Shown: positions 7,396-16,456, numbered from the stretch's first letter. The stretch is DNA of 53,070 nucleotides from Hyphomicrobiaceae bacterium (GCA_025351355.1 JANXWC010000072.1:1-53070), one strand, 5' to 3'. The notes: generated by a model not told the origin, from the sequence alone. Numbers and translations are program-made.

Positions 7396-8772
7396 TCAGG
7401 CGCGCAACGGCGACCACGCCGGGTCGGAACCGAATGCAGGCGTCGGGATCGCGTTTTCGTTGCGACCGGTGATATCGACAGAGAACAGCTTAGGGCCACC
7501 GTTGGCGCCTTGCCCTTCCCGGAAGAACATCAATACGCGCCCGTTCGGCGCCCAGGTCGGCCCCTCGTTGTGATAACCACTCGTAAGGATGCGTTCGTCG
7601 CTGCCATCCGGTTTCATGACGCCGATCAGGAAGGCGCCGCCCGCCTGTTTGGTGAACGCGATATAGTCGCCGCGTGGCGACCAAACTGGTGTCGAATAGC
7701 GGCCGTCCCCACGGCTCAAGCGGTTGGCTGCTCCGCCTGTTGCGTTCATGATGTAGAGCTGCTGGGTGCCTTCACGATCGGACTCAAACACGATCTGGCG
7801 CCCATCCGGACTGTAGCATGGCGCGGTGTCGATGCGATCGGTCTGCGTGAGGCGGCGCATCTGGCGCGAGCGCAAGTCGACCTCGATCAGGCTGACCGCG
7901 CCACCCTCGTCGATGCTCATGGCCAAACGCTGGCCATCTGGCGAGAAGCGCGGCGCGAATGTCTTGCCGGGGAAATTGCCGACCAATTCGCGCTGGCCAG
8001 TATCGAGGTTCATGACGAAAACGCGGGTTTGGGCGCCCCCATCGGCGTACTCGAGAAAAGTGATTTCCTGCGCGACGGGATTGAAGCGCGGCGTCAATAC
8101 CAAGTTGCGGCCATTGGTGAGGAGGCGCGCGTTGAAGCCGTCCTGATCCATAATGGTCAGGCGTTTCAAACGCTTGTTCTTAGGTCCGGTTTCGTCGACA
8201 AAGACCACCTGGGTGTCGAAATAACCCTTCTCCAAGGTCATTTTTTCATAAACACGATCGGCGATGATGTGACCCAACCGGCGCCAAGTCTGGGGCGCTG
8301 CGGCAAAACCCTGTGCGTCCAACGGCTTACCCAAAATCGTGTCGTGCAGTTTGAAATCCGCGGCAAGTCGGCCATCGGCGAGTTTACGCGTCCGGCCAAC
8401 GATCAGCGCTTCGGCGCCAATGGCCCGCCAATCGGGATAGCGCGGGGGCTGATTGATGTCGTTGAAACGCTCGATGTAGGCGCTCCTGTCGACGATTTTG
8501 AAAAGTCCGGAGCGCTCGAGATCGGCGCCGACGATATTGGCGACATCGGCACCGAACTTCGGATCGTCGCCGACAAACTCAGGGATGGCGATGGGGCGTG
8601 CGCGCGTATTGGCTTCATCGATCAAAACTTCAGTCGGCGCGCGCTGTTGAGCTGCAGCCTCACGCGCCATTAAAACCGCGCCCGCACCGACCATCATCCC
8701 AGCGGACAGAAGCGCACGGCGGGATAACCCGGTCGCTCTAGGCGGACTGATGCGGGGTGGTTTCAGCAGCAT
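7396..8772 (-). CDS. tolB: Tol-Pal system beta-propeller protein TolB
   Basis: TolB is the periplasmic propeller that shuttles between Pal and TolA. The 458 residues show the N-terminal alpha/beta domain (IAIPEFVGDD..., ADLERSGLFKIVD) and C-terminal TolB/WD40-like repeats with the repeated phrase F/R-x-SPDG-x-R/Q (FSPDGQRLAMS, YSPDGRQIVFES, WSPRGDYIAF, WAPNGRVLMF). I chose the ATG at 8772, preceded by GGAAG. The signal peptide is Tat-like: SRRALLSAG before a hydrophobic core and A-A-A-Q. Neither tolQ, tolR nor tolA is upstream; the neighbour is an exported HExxH protein. Confidence 0.95.
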   Translation of the reverse strand: MLLKPPRISPPRATGLSRRALLSAGMMVGAGAVLMAREAAAQQRAPTEVLIDEANTRARPIAIPEFVGDDPKFGADVANIVGADLERSGLFKIVDRSAYIERFNDINQPPRYPDWRAIGAEALIVGRTRKLADGRLAADFKLHDTILGKPLDAQGFAAAPQTWRRLGHIIADRVYEKMTLEKGYFDTQVVFVDETGPKNKRLKRLTIMDQDGFNARLLTNGRNLVLTPRFNPVAQEITFLEYADGGAQTRVFVMNLDTGQRELVGNFPGKTFAPRFSPDGQRLAMSIDEGGAVSLIEVDLRSRQMRRLTQTDRIDTAPCYSPDGRQIVFESDREGTQQLYIMNATGGAANRLSRGDGRYSTPVWSPRGDYIAFTKQAGGAFLIGVMKPDGSDERILTSGYHNEGPTWAPNGRVLMFFREGQGANGGPKLFSVDITGRNENAIPTPAFGSDPAWSPLRA

Positions 8773-8979
8773 GAGCGACTTCCGGTCATTTCTCGGCATC
8801 GACAGCGCGCACCATGCAGGTGCACAGCAAGGGCACGTAACTCGCGTGGCTATCGCGGTAGTGATGGCGATCAACGGTGACAGAAATACGCCATCCAAGC
8901 CGCAGACAACTGGCGAGAGTCAATTTGTTACGCGACAATCGGGCGCACCCGAGGAGCCCAATCATCGCTCATTCTGAAA

Positions 8980-9516
8980 TTACTTGATTTCTTTGTCTTC
9001 GAAGCATTTTCGCATCAGTTCGCAGCGATGGCTGCCGGCGAAATGCATGCTGTCTCCCTTGGCGGGTGCAATGAACTTGCAGACTTCCTCAAGTCCATCG
9101 GTGGTCAACCAGCCTTGGCGGCGGCCGCGCTGAACGGCAAAGCAATCGGCGGTTTCTTCATCGGGACCGCGAAACTGATGGCCGCACTCGTGCGCGAAAA
9201 TCCACATTTTCACGGGCGTCGAAACCTTGTTGAGCAGCTTCGGATTGAGAATAAGAAAGCCGGGATAGGCTGCACCGTAGTCGTCGAGCTGTCCGTCAAG
9301 CACGGTAGGGCGTTGACCGCACTGGGCTTTTTTTCCATCCAGCCGGAGATCGCCTGACGTGACTATTTGTGCGCCGGCGCCGACGTGCGCCGCATATTCT
9401 TCAGGTGTTGGGCCAGCCGTCGCCAAGCCGACAAATCCAGTGCAAATCAAAAGGACAACAATGCCGCGGCCAAGGCTGAGCGCAAATCGTTTTCCCGTCC
9501 CCGGCATAGCAATCAT
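8980..9516 (-). CDS. exported protein with a zinc-peptidase HExxH motif
   Basis: The 178-residue protein has a hydrophobic N-terminal segment (about 17-35) that looks like a signal peptide, then a soluble domain with H109-E110-C-G-H113, the gluzincin zinc site, and downstream D/E-E-T-A-D-C-F-A (about 119-127), which could supply the third ligand as in E-x-x-A-D motifs of M48-like peptidases. Several cysteines suggest disulfides. The ATG at 9516 has GGAAG just upstream. It lies upstream of tolB on the same strand, about 200 bases away, so it may or may not share a transcript. Family unknown to me; protease activity is inferred from the motif only. Confidence 0.7.
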   Translation of the reverse strand: MIAMPGTGKRFALSLGRGIVVLLICTGFVGLATAGPTPEEYAAHVGAGAQIVTSGDLRLDGKKAQCGQRPTVLDGQLDDYGAAYPGFLILNPKLLNKVSTPVKMWIFAHECGHQFRGPDEETADCFAVQRGRRQGWLTTDGLEEVCKFIAPAKGDSMHFAGSHRCELMRKCFEDKEIK

Positions 9517-9820
9517 GTTGTCTTCCGCTCCCTCTCGCCCCGAACCCTTCGGCCAAAGCACCAGTATTCACGTATCATCTGAGACAGTTATTTAGCGCTA
9601 ATGAGCGGCTGTGAACCCGCACCTCCGTGGCGGCGCTCCCTCGGCCGCCACGCCACCCCATCATTCGCATGACCGAATGACCAAATCATCTCTGACTAAG
9701 CCGCACGTTGGTCACTTTTTAAAATGGCAGCAGCATGACCCACCGATCCCTTTCGAGACGCACATGCATCTTTGCACAGTTGAGACTCAGCGCCAAATTG
9801 AAATGAACATTTCACACCGA
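9517..9820. other. gene-free region between two metallopeptidase-like genes
   Basis: About 300 bases with no credible coding frame. The half near 9660-9800 is less GC-rich than the flanks. The 29-bp tandem repeat occupies the remaining part up to the next gene. The promoter of the exported HExxH gene is expected here on the minus strand. Confidence 0.4.
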
Positions 9821-9893
9821 GGCGCGGCGCGCCGAACACACCAAGAGCTGGCGCGGCGCGCCGAACACACCAAGAGCTGGCGCGGCGCGCCGA
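9821..9893. repeat. 29-bp tandem repeat, two full copies and a partial third
   Basis: Copies at 9821-9849 and 9850-9878 are identical; a third starts at 9879 and stays identical for 15 bases, ending exactly where the stop codon of the zincin gene begins at 9894. Each unit begins GGCGCGGCGCGCC, which can fold on itself, and continues with GAACACACCAAGAGCT. Identity between copies suggests recent duplication. It could act as a transcript-end hairpin array for the zincin gene. Confidence 0.85.
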
Positions 9894-10340
9894 TCACATG
9901 CCATCGCCGTGTTCTGGCTCCGATTCTTCCTCGATACGCTCCATGTCTTCGTCAGACAAGCCGAAGTGGTGGCCGATTTCGTGCACCAGCACATGCGTCA
10001 CCAAGCCACCGAGCGTGTCTTCGCTTTCGGCCCAGAAGTCGAGGATAGCGCGCCGATAGAGAAACACCATGTTCGGGCCCTGCGGCACGTCGCTGACGCT
10101 TTGATGCGCCAAGCTGGTGCCTTGATATAGGCCCATCAGATCGAACGGACTTTCCAGCTCCAACTCATCCAGCACTTCATCCAGCGCGAAATCTTCGACG
10201 CGGATCACCAGATCGCCGCACAGTTTGCGGAATTCCGCTGGCAGGCGATCCCATGCTGCGGCAGCCAGCGCTTCGAAATCGGCCAGCGCTGGCGCAGTGC
10301 GATCGCGCCAATACTGCGCGCTGCGGCTTCCTGCTTGCAT
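9894..10340 (-). CDS. metallopeptidase family protein (zincin-like, PF06262/DUF1025 type)
   Basis: This 148-residue cytoplasmic protein carries VLVHEIGHHFGLSD (H120-E121-x-x-H124 then H/F-G-L-S-D), the hallmark of the small minimal-zincin family common in alphaproteobacteria. Also typical are the N-terminal stretch around WDRLPAEFRKL, and GLYQGTSL followed by M-V-F-L-Y-R-R. The acidic C-terminus is usual. I chose ATG 10340, preceded by GGAG; an in-frame ATG at 10382 is the alternative. The substrate is unknown. The gene ends directly at a 29-bp tandem repeat. Confidence 0.85.
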   Translation of the reverse strand: MQAGSRSAQYWRDRTAPALADFEALAAAAWDRLPAEFRKLCGDLVIRVEDFALDEVLDELELESPFDLMGLYQGTSLAHQSVSDVPQGPNMVFLYRRAILDFWAESEDTLGGLVTHVLVHEIGHHFGLSDEDMERIEEESEPEHGDGM

Positions 10341-10561
10341 GATCAGTGTCTCCACAAGGTTGGTCCTCGGGCGACGATCCATACGCTCTCATGGCGTACG
10401 TTGCCAGTGCGGAATTCGGCAGGCGGCGGAGCTACTTCGAGGTTGCCCGACGGGCGTCGACATCACTCTCGTCGCTGAGCCGATTGGCAACTGTCTCGAC
10501 GAAGAGATTGTGGAACGGATTGATTTGTGTGCTAATCTGCAACAATTGATGTGGGGACGTT

Positions 10562-10801
10562 ATGATCAGAAAAGTAATTGCAAGCCTCGCCGTGTCGATT
10601 GCTGTGACCGGCGCGGCGTCGGCACAAAATAATGTGTCTGCCCAATGCGGCGGCACGAGTGGAAGAACACTCGCTTGCTGCAAACAAATTGTCACCGCAA
10701 ACCCCGGCATCAGCCAGTGCGCGAAGGAACGTGCGGTTTTCGAATGCACCGGGTCAAAGCGCTATGTCAGCCCCAACGGCTGCGGAACATTCACAAAGTA
10801 G
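10562..10801 (+). CDS. small exported six-cysteine protein
   Basis: The 79-residue product starts with a clear Sec signal (MIRKVIASLAVSIAVTGAAS-AQ) and leaves a mature chain of about 57 residues with six cysteines (29, 39, 40, 53, 62, 74), including an adjacent C-C pair. GGGGACG precedes the ATG. Six evenly placed cysteines in so short an exported chain suggest a disulfide-stabilised fold. I do not recognise the family and propose no function. It is the only plus-strand gene before carB and ends 36 bases before the hairpin that abuts the carB start. Confidence 0.7.
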   Translation: MIRKVIASLAVSIAVTGAASAQNNVSAQCGGTSGRTLACCKQIVTANPGISQCAKERAVFECTGSKRYVSPNGCGTFTK

Positions 10802-10837
10802 CGCCAAAGTCGTCTCCTGAGAACGACGCCCCTTCCC

Positions 10838-10869
10838 AAAGCTGCTGCACTGCACTATGCAGCGGCTTT
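10838..10869 (+). promoter_or_regulatory. hairpin abutting the carB start codon
   Basis: AAAGCTGCTGCA (10838-10849) pairs with TGCAGCGGCTTT (10858-10869) around an eight-base loop; only one pair is a G-U. The stem ends one base before the carB ATG, so the normal ribosome-site interval is wholly inside it, and no Shine-Dalgarno sequence is visible. It may mask the start and control carB translation, or serve as a terminator for the small gene upstream, although there is no proper T run. Confidence 0.6.
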
Positions 10870-10870
10870 A

Positions 10871-13800
10871 ATGACCAAGCGCACCGACATCCACGCGATC
10901 CTCATCATTGGCGCGGGGCCGATCGTTATCGGCCAGGCCTGTGAATTCGACTATTCCGGCACCCAAGCCTGCAAGGCCTTGAAGGCCGAGGGCTATCGCA
11001 TCGTGCTGGTCAATTCCAATCCGGCCACCATCATGACCGATCCGGAATTGGCCGACGCCACCTACATCGAGCCGATCACGCCGGAGATCGTGGCGAAAAT
11101 CATCGCCCGCGAGCGTGCCGCCCACCCGCACGAAAAGCTCGTCGTCTTGCCGACCATGGGCGGACAGACCGCGCTCAATACCGCACTGGCGCTCGCCAAA
11201 GACGGCACGCTGGAGAAATACGACGTCGAATTGATCGGCGCCAACGCCGAAGCCATCGACAAGGCCGAAGACCGCCAGCGCTTCCGCGAGGCGATGACCA
11301 GGATCGGCCTGGAAACACCGAAGTCGTGGATGGCGCACAATCGCCGCGAAGCCGAGGAGGCGCTGGCCCACGTCGGTTTGCCCGCCATCATCCGGCCGTC
11401 GTTCACGATGGGCGGCACCGGCGGCGGCATCGCCTACAATCGCGAAGAATTCTTCGACATCATCGACAGCGGTCTCGATGCGTCGCCAACATCTCAAGTG
11501 CTGGTCGAGGAATCGGTACTTGGCTGGAAGGAGTTCGAGATGGAGGTGGTGCGCGATCGTGCCGACAACGCCATCATCGTCTGTTCCATCGAGAATATCG
11601 ATCCGATGGGAGTCCATACTGGCGATAGCATCACCGTCGCGCCGGCGCTGACGCTGACCGACAAAGAATATCAGATGATGCGCAACGCCTCGTTGGCTGT
11701 CTTGCGCGAGATCGGCGTCGAGACCGGCGGCTCCAACGTGCAGTTCGCCGTCAACCCCGCCGACGGCCGCCTCGTCGTCATCGAAATGAATCCGCGCGTC
11801 TCGCGTTCGTCGGCGCTCGCATCGAAAGCAACGGGCTTCCCGATCGCCAAGGTCGCCGCCAAACTGGCCGTCGGCTACACGCTCGATGAAATTGAGAACG
11901 ACATCACCGGCGGCGCCACGCCGGCCTCGTTCGAGCCGACGATCGACTACGTCGTGACCAAGATTCCGCGCTTTGCGTTTGAGAAATTTCCCGGTGCCGA
12001 CAACACGCTGACGACATCGATGAAGTCGGTCGGCGAAGTGATGGCCATCGGCCGCACCTTCCACGAAAGCCTGCAGAAAGCGCTGCGCGGCCTCGAAACC
12101 GGGTTGACCGGTCTCGACGACGTGGTGTTTGAGGGGCTCGGACAGGGCGACGACAAGAACATCATCCGCGCGGCCCTGGCGCGGCCGACGCCGGATCGCC
12201 TGTTGAAGGTGGCGCAGGCCATGCGCCTGGGCGTGCCGCACGACGAAATTCACGCCTATTGCAAAATCGACCCATGGTTCCTGGCGCGCATGCAGGAGAT
12301 CATCGACATGGAGGCGCGCGTTCTTGCGCACGGCCTGCCGAAGTCGGCGGTGCTGATGCGCCAGCTGAAGGCCATGGGTTTTTCGGATGCGCGGCTCGGC
12401 AAGCTCGCCAAGATGGACACCGATGCCGTGCGCGCCGAACGGCTGCGGCTGGGTGTGCGCCCTATCTACAAACGCATCGACACCTGCGCCGCCGAATTCG
12501 CCAGTCCGACGGCCTATATGTATTCGACGTATGAAGCACCTCTGACCGGGCAGCAGTCAAACAACCCCTCACCTGTCCTTCGGACATCCTCTCCCCAGGG
12601 GGCGAGGAATACTTCACTGACGTCCGTAGAGTTGCCTTCGCCCCTGGGGGAGAAGGTGGCTGAAGGCCGGATGAGGGGGCCTTCGACGCTGGCACTCTCC
12701 GGCGACGAAGCGCGGCCATCAGACCGTCAGAAGGTCATCATCCTCGGTGGTGGCCCTAACCGCATCGGCCAAGGCATCGAATTCGATTACTGCTGCTGCC
12801 ATGCGTGTTTCGCGCTGACAAAGGCCGGCTTTGAAACCATTATGGTCAACTGCAACCCGGAGACGGTGTCCACCGACTATGACACGTCGGATCGGCTCTA
12901 TTTCGAACCGCTGACAGCCGAAGACGTGTTGGAGATCATCGCCACCGAACAGCAGAACGGGACGCTCAAAGGCGTCATCGTGCAGTTCGGCGGGCAGACG
13001 CCGCTGAAGCTTGCGGCGGCGCTGGAAGCCGCTGGCGTGCCGATCCTCGGCACCTCGCCGGATGCGATCGATCTCGCCGAAGACCGCGACCGCTTCAACG
13101 CCCTGATCCGCAAGCTCGATCTTAAGCAGCCGGAAAGTGGCATTGCGCGCTCGCCGGGAGAAGCCCGCGCGGTTGCCGAAAAACTCGGCTATCCCGTGGT
13201 CATCCGCCCGTCGTACGTGCTTGGTGGGCGCGGCATGGAAATCGTCGCCGATAGTCCCGGGATCGATCGCTATGTCGCCAATCTCGCAGCGACCCTCAAC
13301 GGGCCGTCGGAGCTGATCGTTTCGCCGAAGCGTCCATTATTGGTCGACCGTTACCTGACCGGCGCCACTGAAGTCGACGTCGATTGCCTGTGCGACGGTA
13401 CCGATACGTGGATCGCGGGCATCATGGAGCATATCGAGGAAGCCGGGATCCATTCAGGCGATAGCGCGTGTTCGATGCCTGTGCACAGTCTTGATGCGTC
13501 GATCGTGCTGCGGCTTGAGAAACAAACACGCGACCTGGCGCTGGCGCTCGGTGTGGTGGGGTTGATGAACGTACAGTTCGCCATCAAGGAACGACAGATC
13601 TACATCCTCGAAGTTAATCCGCGTGCCTCGCGCACGGTGCCGTTCGTCGCGAAGGTCATCGGCGTGCCGGTGGCGGGTCTGGCCTCGCGGATCATGGCTG
13701 GTGAAAAACTCAAGTCGTTCAAATTGAAGCCGCAGAAGCATAGCATCAGCGAACTCGGCTACGTGGCGGTCAAAGAAGCCGTGTTCCCGTTTGCCCGCTT

Positions 13801-14329
13801 CGCCGGCGTCGATCCGGTGCTGGGTCCGGAGATGAAGTCGACCGGCGAAGTCATGGGCCTCGATCGCGACTATGCGGTCGCTTTCGCCAAAAGCCAGCTC
13901 GGCGCCGGGACTGTATTGCCCGGCAAGGGCGCGGTGTTCGTCTCGGTGCGTGAAACCGACAAGGACGATCTGCTCGGAGCCGTGCGCGATCTCAGCGAAC
14001 TGGGCTTCCGAATTCTGGCGACGCGCGGGACGCGGCGGCACTTCGCAGCGCATGGCATACCCTGCGAGCAAGTAAACAAGGTTCACGAGGGGCGGCCGCA
14101 TATCGTAGATCTGATGAAAAATGGCGACGTGCAACTTGTTTTTAATACAACCGAAGGCGCCAAAGCGCTGGCCGATTCGCACGATATCAGGCGCACCTGC
14201 GTGCTGAACCGCATCCCATATTACACGACGCTGGCCGGAGCGCTCGCCGCCACCAAGGCCATTCAGGCTCTTTCGGCTGGAGGGATGACGGTGACGCCGT
14301 TACAGGAGTTCTTAGCGCTCCAAGTCTAG
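10871..14329 (+). CDS. carB: carbamoyl-phosphate synthase large subunit
   Basis: CarB makes carbamoyl phosphate from bicarbonate, ATP and ammonia supplied by CarA, feeding arginine and pyrimidine synthesis. The start [20 protein letters not shown] matches the family. Two homologous ATP-grasp halves are seen: about 1-555 ([26 protein letters not shown]) and 618-1000 ([32 protein letters not shown]), with a C-terminal MGS-like regulatory domain (about 1010-1152). At 1152 residues it is longer than the E. coli enzyme (1073), partly because a palindromic element is inserted in frame between the halves (residues about 560-610). carA is not in the window. The start codon abuts a hairpin. Confidence 0.97.
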   Translation: MTKRTDIHAILIIGAGPIVIGQACEFDYSGTQACKALKAEGYRIVLVNSNPATIMTDPELADATYIEPITPEIVAKIIARERAAHPHEKLVVLPTMGGQTALNTALALAKDGTLEKYDVELIGANAEAIDKAEDRQRFREAMTRIGLETPKSWMAHNRREAEEALAHVGLPAIIRPSFTMGGTGGGIAYNREEFFDIIDSGLDASPTSQVLVEESVLGWKEFEMEVVRDRADNAIIVCSIENIDPMGVHTGDSITVAPALTLTDKEYQMMRNASLAVLREIGVETGGSNVQFAVNPADGRLVVIEMNPRVSRSSALASKATGFPIAKVAAKLAVGYTLDEIENDITGGATPASFEPTIDYVVTKIPRFAFEKFPGADNTLTTSMKSVGEVMAIGRTFHESLQKALRGLETGLTGLDDVVFEGLGQGDDKNIIRAALARPTPDRLLKVAQAMRLGVPHDEIHAYCKIDPWFLARMQEIIDMEARVLAHGLPKSAVLMRQLKAMGFSDARLGKLAKMDTDAVRAERLRLGVRPIYKRIDTCAAEFASPTAYMYSTYEAPLTGQQSNNPSPVLRTSSPQGARNTSLTSVELPSPLGEKVAEGRMRGPSTLALSGDEARPSDRQKVIILGGGPNRIGQGIEFDYCCCHACFALTKAGFETIMVNCNPETVSTDYDTSDRLYFEPLTAEDVLEIIATEQQNGTLKGVIVQFGGQTPLKLAAALEAAGVPILGTSPDAIDLAEDRDRFNALIRKLDLKQPESGIARSPGEARAVAEKLGYPVVIRPSYVLGGRGMEIVADSPGIDRYVANLAATLNGPSELIVSPKRPLLVDRYLTGATEVDVDCLCDGTDTWIAGIMEHIEEAGIHSGDSACSMPVHSLDASIVLRLEKQTRDLALALGVVGLMNVQFAIKERQIYILEVNPRASRTVPFVAKVIGVPVAGLASRIMAGEKLKSFKLKPQKHSISELGYVAVKEAVFPFARFAGVDPVLGPEMKSTGEVMGLDRDYAVAFAKSQLGAGTVLPGKGAVFVSVRETDKDDLLGAVRDLSELGFRILATRGTRRHFAAHGIPCEQVNKVHEGRPHIVDLMKNGDVQLVFNTTEGAKALADSHDIRRTCVLNRIPYYTTLAGALAATKAIQALSAGGMTVTPLQEFLALQV
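12565..12679. repeat. palindromic repeat element inserted in frame within carB
   Basis: An arm at 12565-12607 (starting CCCCTCACC) is an imperfect inverted copy of 12636-12679 (ending GATGAGGGGG), with about 28 bases between. The translation contains [16 protein letters not shown], which is the readout of a widespread dispersed palindromic repeat in alphaproteobacterial intergenic DNA. It lies exactly in the linker between the two CarB halves and keeps the frame open, without stop codons, much like the Rickettsia palindromic elements found inside genes. Confidence 0.8.
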
Positions 14330-14669
14330 TTGTCTGATTTTATTTAGTAAATTTTGAAAATGAACTGTTTGAACGAGAACTGCGTTTACATGGGCCGGCG
14401 GGCGACCTGCGCATCAAGTGCGCGTGGACAGCCGACCGTCTGCGGAGATTGCGAAAAGATTGACGTTTTGCTACAACTCACATTGCGTGTGACGCCACGA
14501 AAGTGCCGTAGCAAAGGGCTATTGTAGTCTGGGTGGATGTCCAGTGACCGTAAAGTGCGGTCCGGTGACGTCTGCTTGATGCTACGACTGCAACTCACGT
14601 TTTGGTATGCGAAGACCTGATCGGCGCCGACTGTTGTCGGGGCCGAATTTAATGGCATTGGAGATGCAG
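14330..14669. other. gene-free region between carB and greA
   Basis: About 340 bases. It starts AT-rich right after the carB stop. Two related blocks, CTACAACTCACATTGCG near 14470 and CTGCAACTCACGTTTTG near 14587, form a loose direct repeat that may be regulatory. The greA promoter is expected here; I could not define it. Confidence 0.35.
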
Positions 14670-15143
14670 ATGGAAAAGGTTCCGATGACTGTGGAGGGGT
14701 TCAAGAAGCTCGAGGAAGAGCTTCATCGCCTCAAATCGGAAGAGCGTCCGCGCATCATTCAGCAGATATCCGAGGCGCGCTCGCACGGCGATCTGAGCGA
14801 AAATGCCGAATATCATGCCGCCAAAGAAGCACAGGGCATGAACGAGGCTCGGGTTTCCGATCTTGAGGATCGCTTCAACCGCGCCGAGGTCATCGATACG
14901 TCCAAGCTGTCGGGCACGACAGTGAAGTTCGGCGCGACGGTATCGCTGGCTGATGAAGATTCCGGCGAAAAGGTCAAATACAAAATCGTCGGCGATGGAG
15001 AAAGCAACGTGAAAGACGGAAAGATCTCCATCACCAGTCCGATTGCGCGTGCTTTGATCGGAAAATCTAAGGGCGACAGTGCCGAGGTCACGACGCCGAA
15101 AGGCCCACGGTCGTACGAAGTTTTGAAGATCGAGTGGAAATAG
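14670..15143 (+). CDS. greA: transcription elongation factor GreA
   Basis: GreA rescues backtracked RNA polymerase by stimulating transcript cleavage. The 157 residues have the N-terminal coiled coil with the tip motif [14 protein letters not shown] (acidic D and E at the turn that reach the active site) and the C-terminal FKBP-like domain with [20 protein letters not shown] and [10 protein letters not shown] placed the start at ATG 14670 ([14 protein letters not shown]), preceded by GGAG, rather than earlier in-frame ATGs. It is often next to carB in alphaproteobacteria, as here. Confidence 0.97.
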   Translation: MEKVPMTVEGFKKLEEELHRLKSEERPRIIQQISEARSHGDLSENAEYHAAKEAQGMNEARVSDLEDRFNRAEVIDTSKLSGTTVKFGATVSLADEDSGEKVKYKIVGDGESNVKDGKISITSPIARALIGKSKGDSAEVTTPKGPRSYEVLKIEWK

Positions 15144-15181
15144 CCTGAAGTCGTGCCACTTTGCGGCCTGGCCTTGCGCTT

Positions 15182-15493
15182 TCAGTCGGCACAAGGCACC
15201 GCAGTGGCGCGACATTTGAGGTCGCGCCCATCTCTCTTCCACGTACAATCGACCTTGCCGTCGCCTGCATATGACCAGTTGGCAAAGCGGCGCCCGTATT
15301 TTTTTGCGACCGCCTGTTCCCATCGCGACATCGCGGCGTTGCGCGCCGATTGAATGTTGGCCCGGGCCGGTCCTGCCGCCGATGCGCCGGGATAAATACA
15401 GCGTGTGGCGTGGGCCGAAGTGGACAGGGTTGACAGGCCTATTGTGGCCATGACGGCAACATGGAACATGCGATTTCGACTTGAATTGCTCAT
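15182..15493 (-). CDS. small exported protein of unknown function
   Basis: The 103-residue product has an N-terminal signal (hydrophobic stretch about 9-27, ending AHA-T) and a mature part with ARANIQSARNAAMSRWEQAVAKKYG and W-S-Y-A-G-D-G-K-V-D-C-T-W-K, plus four cysteines, two of them close to the C-terminus. Small exported proteins with this W-E-x-x-V/A pattern and a Y-A-x-x-K-x-x-x-C tail are frequent in rhizobial genomes and unnamed. AGGGGA stands before the chosen ATG at 15493. It is convergent with greA and divergent from kdsA. Confidence 0.6.
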   Translation of the reverse strand: MSNSSRNRMFHVAVMATIGLSTLSTSAHATRCIYPGASAAGPARANIQSARNAAMSRWEQAVAKKYGRRFANWSYAGDGKVDCTWKRDGRDLKCRATAVPCAD

Positions 15494-15574
15494 CACCATT
15501 CCCCTGCTGGCCAAGTCAGCACGACTATCTTTATCCAGAGTGCATCACACTCAGAACGACGAGCGAGTATCGCC

Positions 15575-16456
15575 ATGGCCAAGCCCAAATTGCCAGTTTC
15601 CAAGGCAATGATGCCTAATGCGCACGTGCATGTCGGCGGGGTGACATTCGGCCCCGATCTGCCGATCGCGCTCTTCGCGGGCCCGTGCCAGATGGAGAGC
15701 CGTCAACACGCCCTGGAGATGGCGTCCGCACTCAAGGAGATGGCAAAGCGTCTTGGCATGGGGCTCGTGTACAAATCCAGCTTCGACAAAGCCAATCGTA
15801 CATCCCTCACTGGTAAACGCGGGATCGGCTTGGACGCCGCGCTGTCAGTTTTTGCTGAAATTCGCGACAAAATCGGCTTGCCGGTGGTGACCGACGTGCA
15901 TGAGATCCATCAATGCAAGGTGCTGGCTGATGTGGTCGACGTGCTGCAAATCCCGGCTTTTCTCTGCCGTCAGACAGATCTGCTAGTTGCGGCCGCTCAA
16001 ACCGGCAAGGTCATCAAGATTAAAAAGGGCCAGTTCCTGGCGCCCTGGGACATGAAAAATGTGGTTGCGAAGGTAACGGGCTCGGGTAACCCAAATGTGC
16101 TCGTCACCGAGCGTGGATCAAGCTTCGGCTACAACACGTTGGTGGTCGATATGCGGGCTCTGCCGCAAATGGCTGAAACCGGAGCGCCGGTCATTTTCGA
16201 CGCCACACACGCTGTCCAGCAGCCCGGTGGGCAGGGCACCAGTTCCGGTGGTGACCGCCGCTATGTTCCCCCGCTGGCGCGCGCCGCGGTGGCCGTCGGG
16301 GTTGCCGGCTTGTTCATCGAGACGCACGACGATCCAGATCGGGATCCGCTGATATCGGACGGCCCGAATATGATCCCACTGAGGGATCTCGAAGCGCTTT
16401 TGGTCGAACTGATGGCCATCGATCGCGTGGTCAAGGCCTGCGCGCCGCACCGGTAA
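15575..16456 (+). CDS. kdsA: 3-deoxy-8-phosphooctulonate synthase
   Basis: KdsA condenses phosphoenolpyruvate with arabinose 5-phosphate to give Kdo 8-phosphate, the first committed step to the Kdo of lipopolysaccharide. Family phrases include FAGPCQMESR, VYKSSFDKANRTS, VVTDVHE, QIPAFLCRQTDLL, KKGQFLAPWDM, ERGSSFGYNTLVVDMR, FDATHAVQQPGG and ETHDDPDRDPLISDGPNM. The length of 293 is slightly above the usual 280. The residue after FDATHAVQQPG is consistent with either metal class; I did not assign one. It overlaps the end of the convergent acetyltransferase gene by 26 bases. Confidence 0.96.
   Translation: MAKPKLPVSKAMMPNAHVHVGGVTFGPDLPIALFAGPCQMESRQHALEMASALKEMAKRLGMGLVYKSSFDKANRTSLTGKRGIGLDAALSVFAEIRDKIGLPVVTDVHEIHQCKVLADVVDVLQIPAFLCRQTDLLVAAAQTGKVIKIKKGQFLAPWDMKNVVAKVTGSGNPNVLVTERGSSFGYNTLVVDMRALPQMAETGAPVIFDATHAVQQPGGQGTSSGGDRRYVPPLARAAVAVGVAGLFIETHDDPDRDPLISDGPNMIPLRDLEALLVELMAIDRVVKACAPHR

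Noticed and set aside
7387-8673. Plus-strand open frame of 428 codons opposite tolB
   Set aside because: Mirror of the tolB codons, without recognisable domains or start signals.
9821-9893. Possible CRISPR array from the 29-bp repeats
   Set aside because: Units are directly tandem without unique spacers, and no cas gene is present.
9611-10048. Plus-strand frame through the 29-bp repeat
   Set aside because: Reads through the tandem repeat and antisense to the zincin gene; basic low-complexity protein without ribosome site.
10868-12331. Long minus-strand open frame of 487 codons antisense to carB
   Set aside because: It lies wholly opposite carB, has His/Arg/Gly-rich shadow composition, and no ribosome site; such frames are common opposite GC-rich genes.
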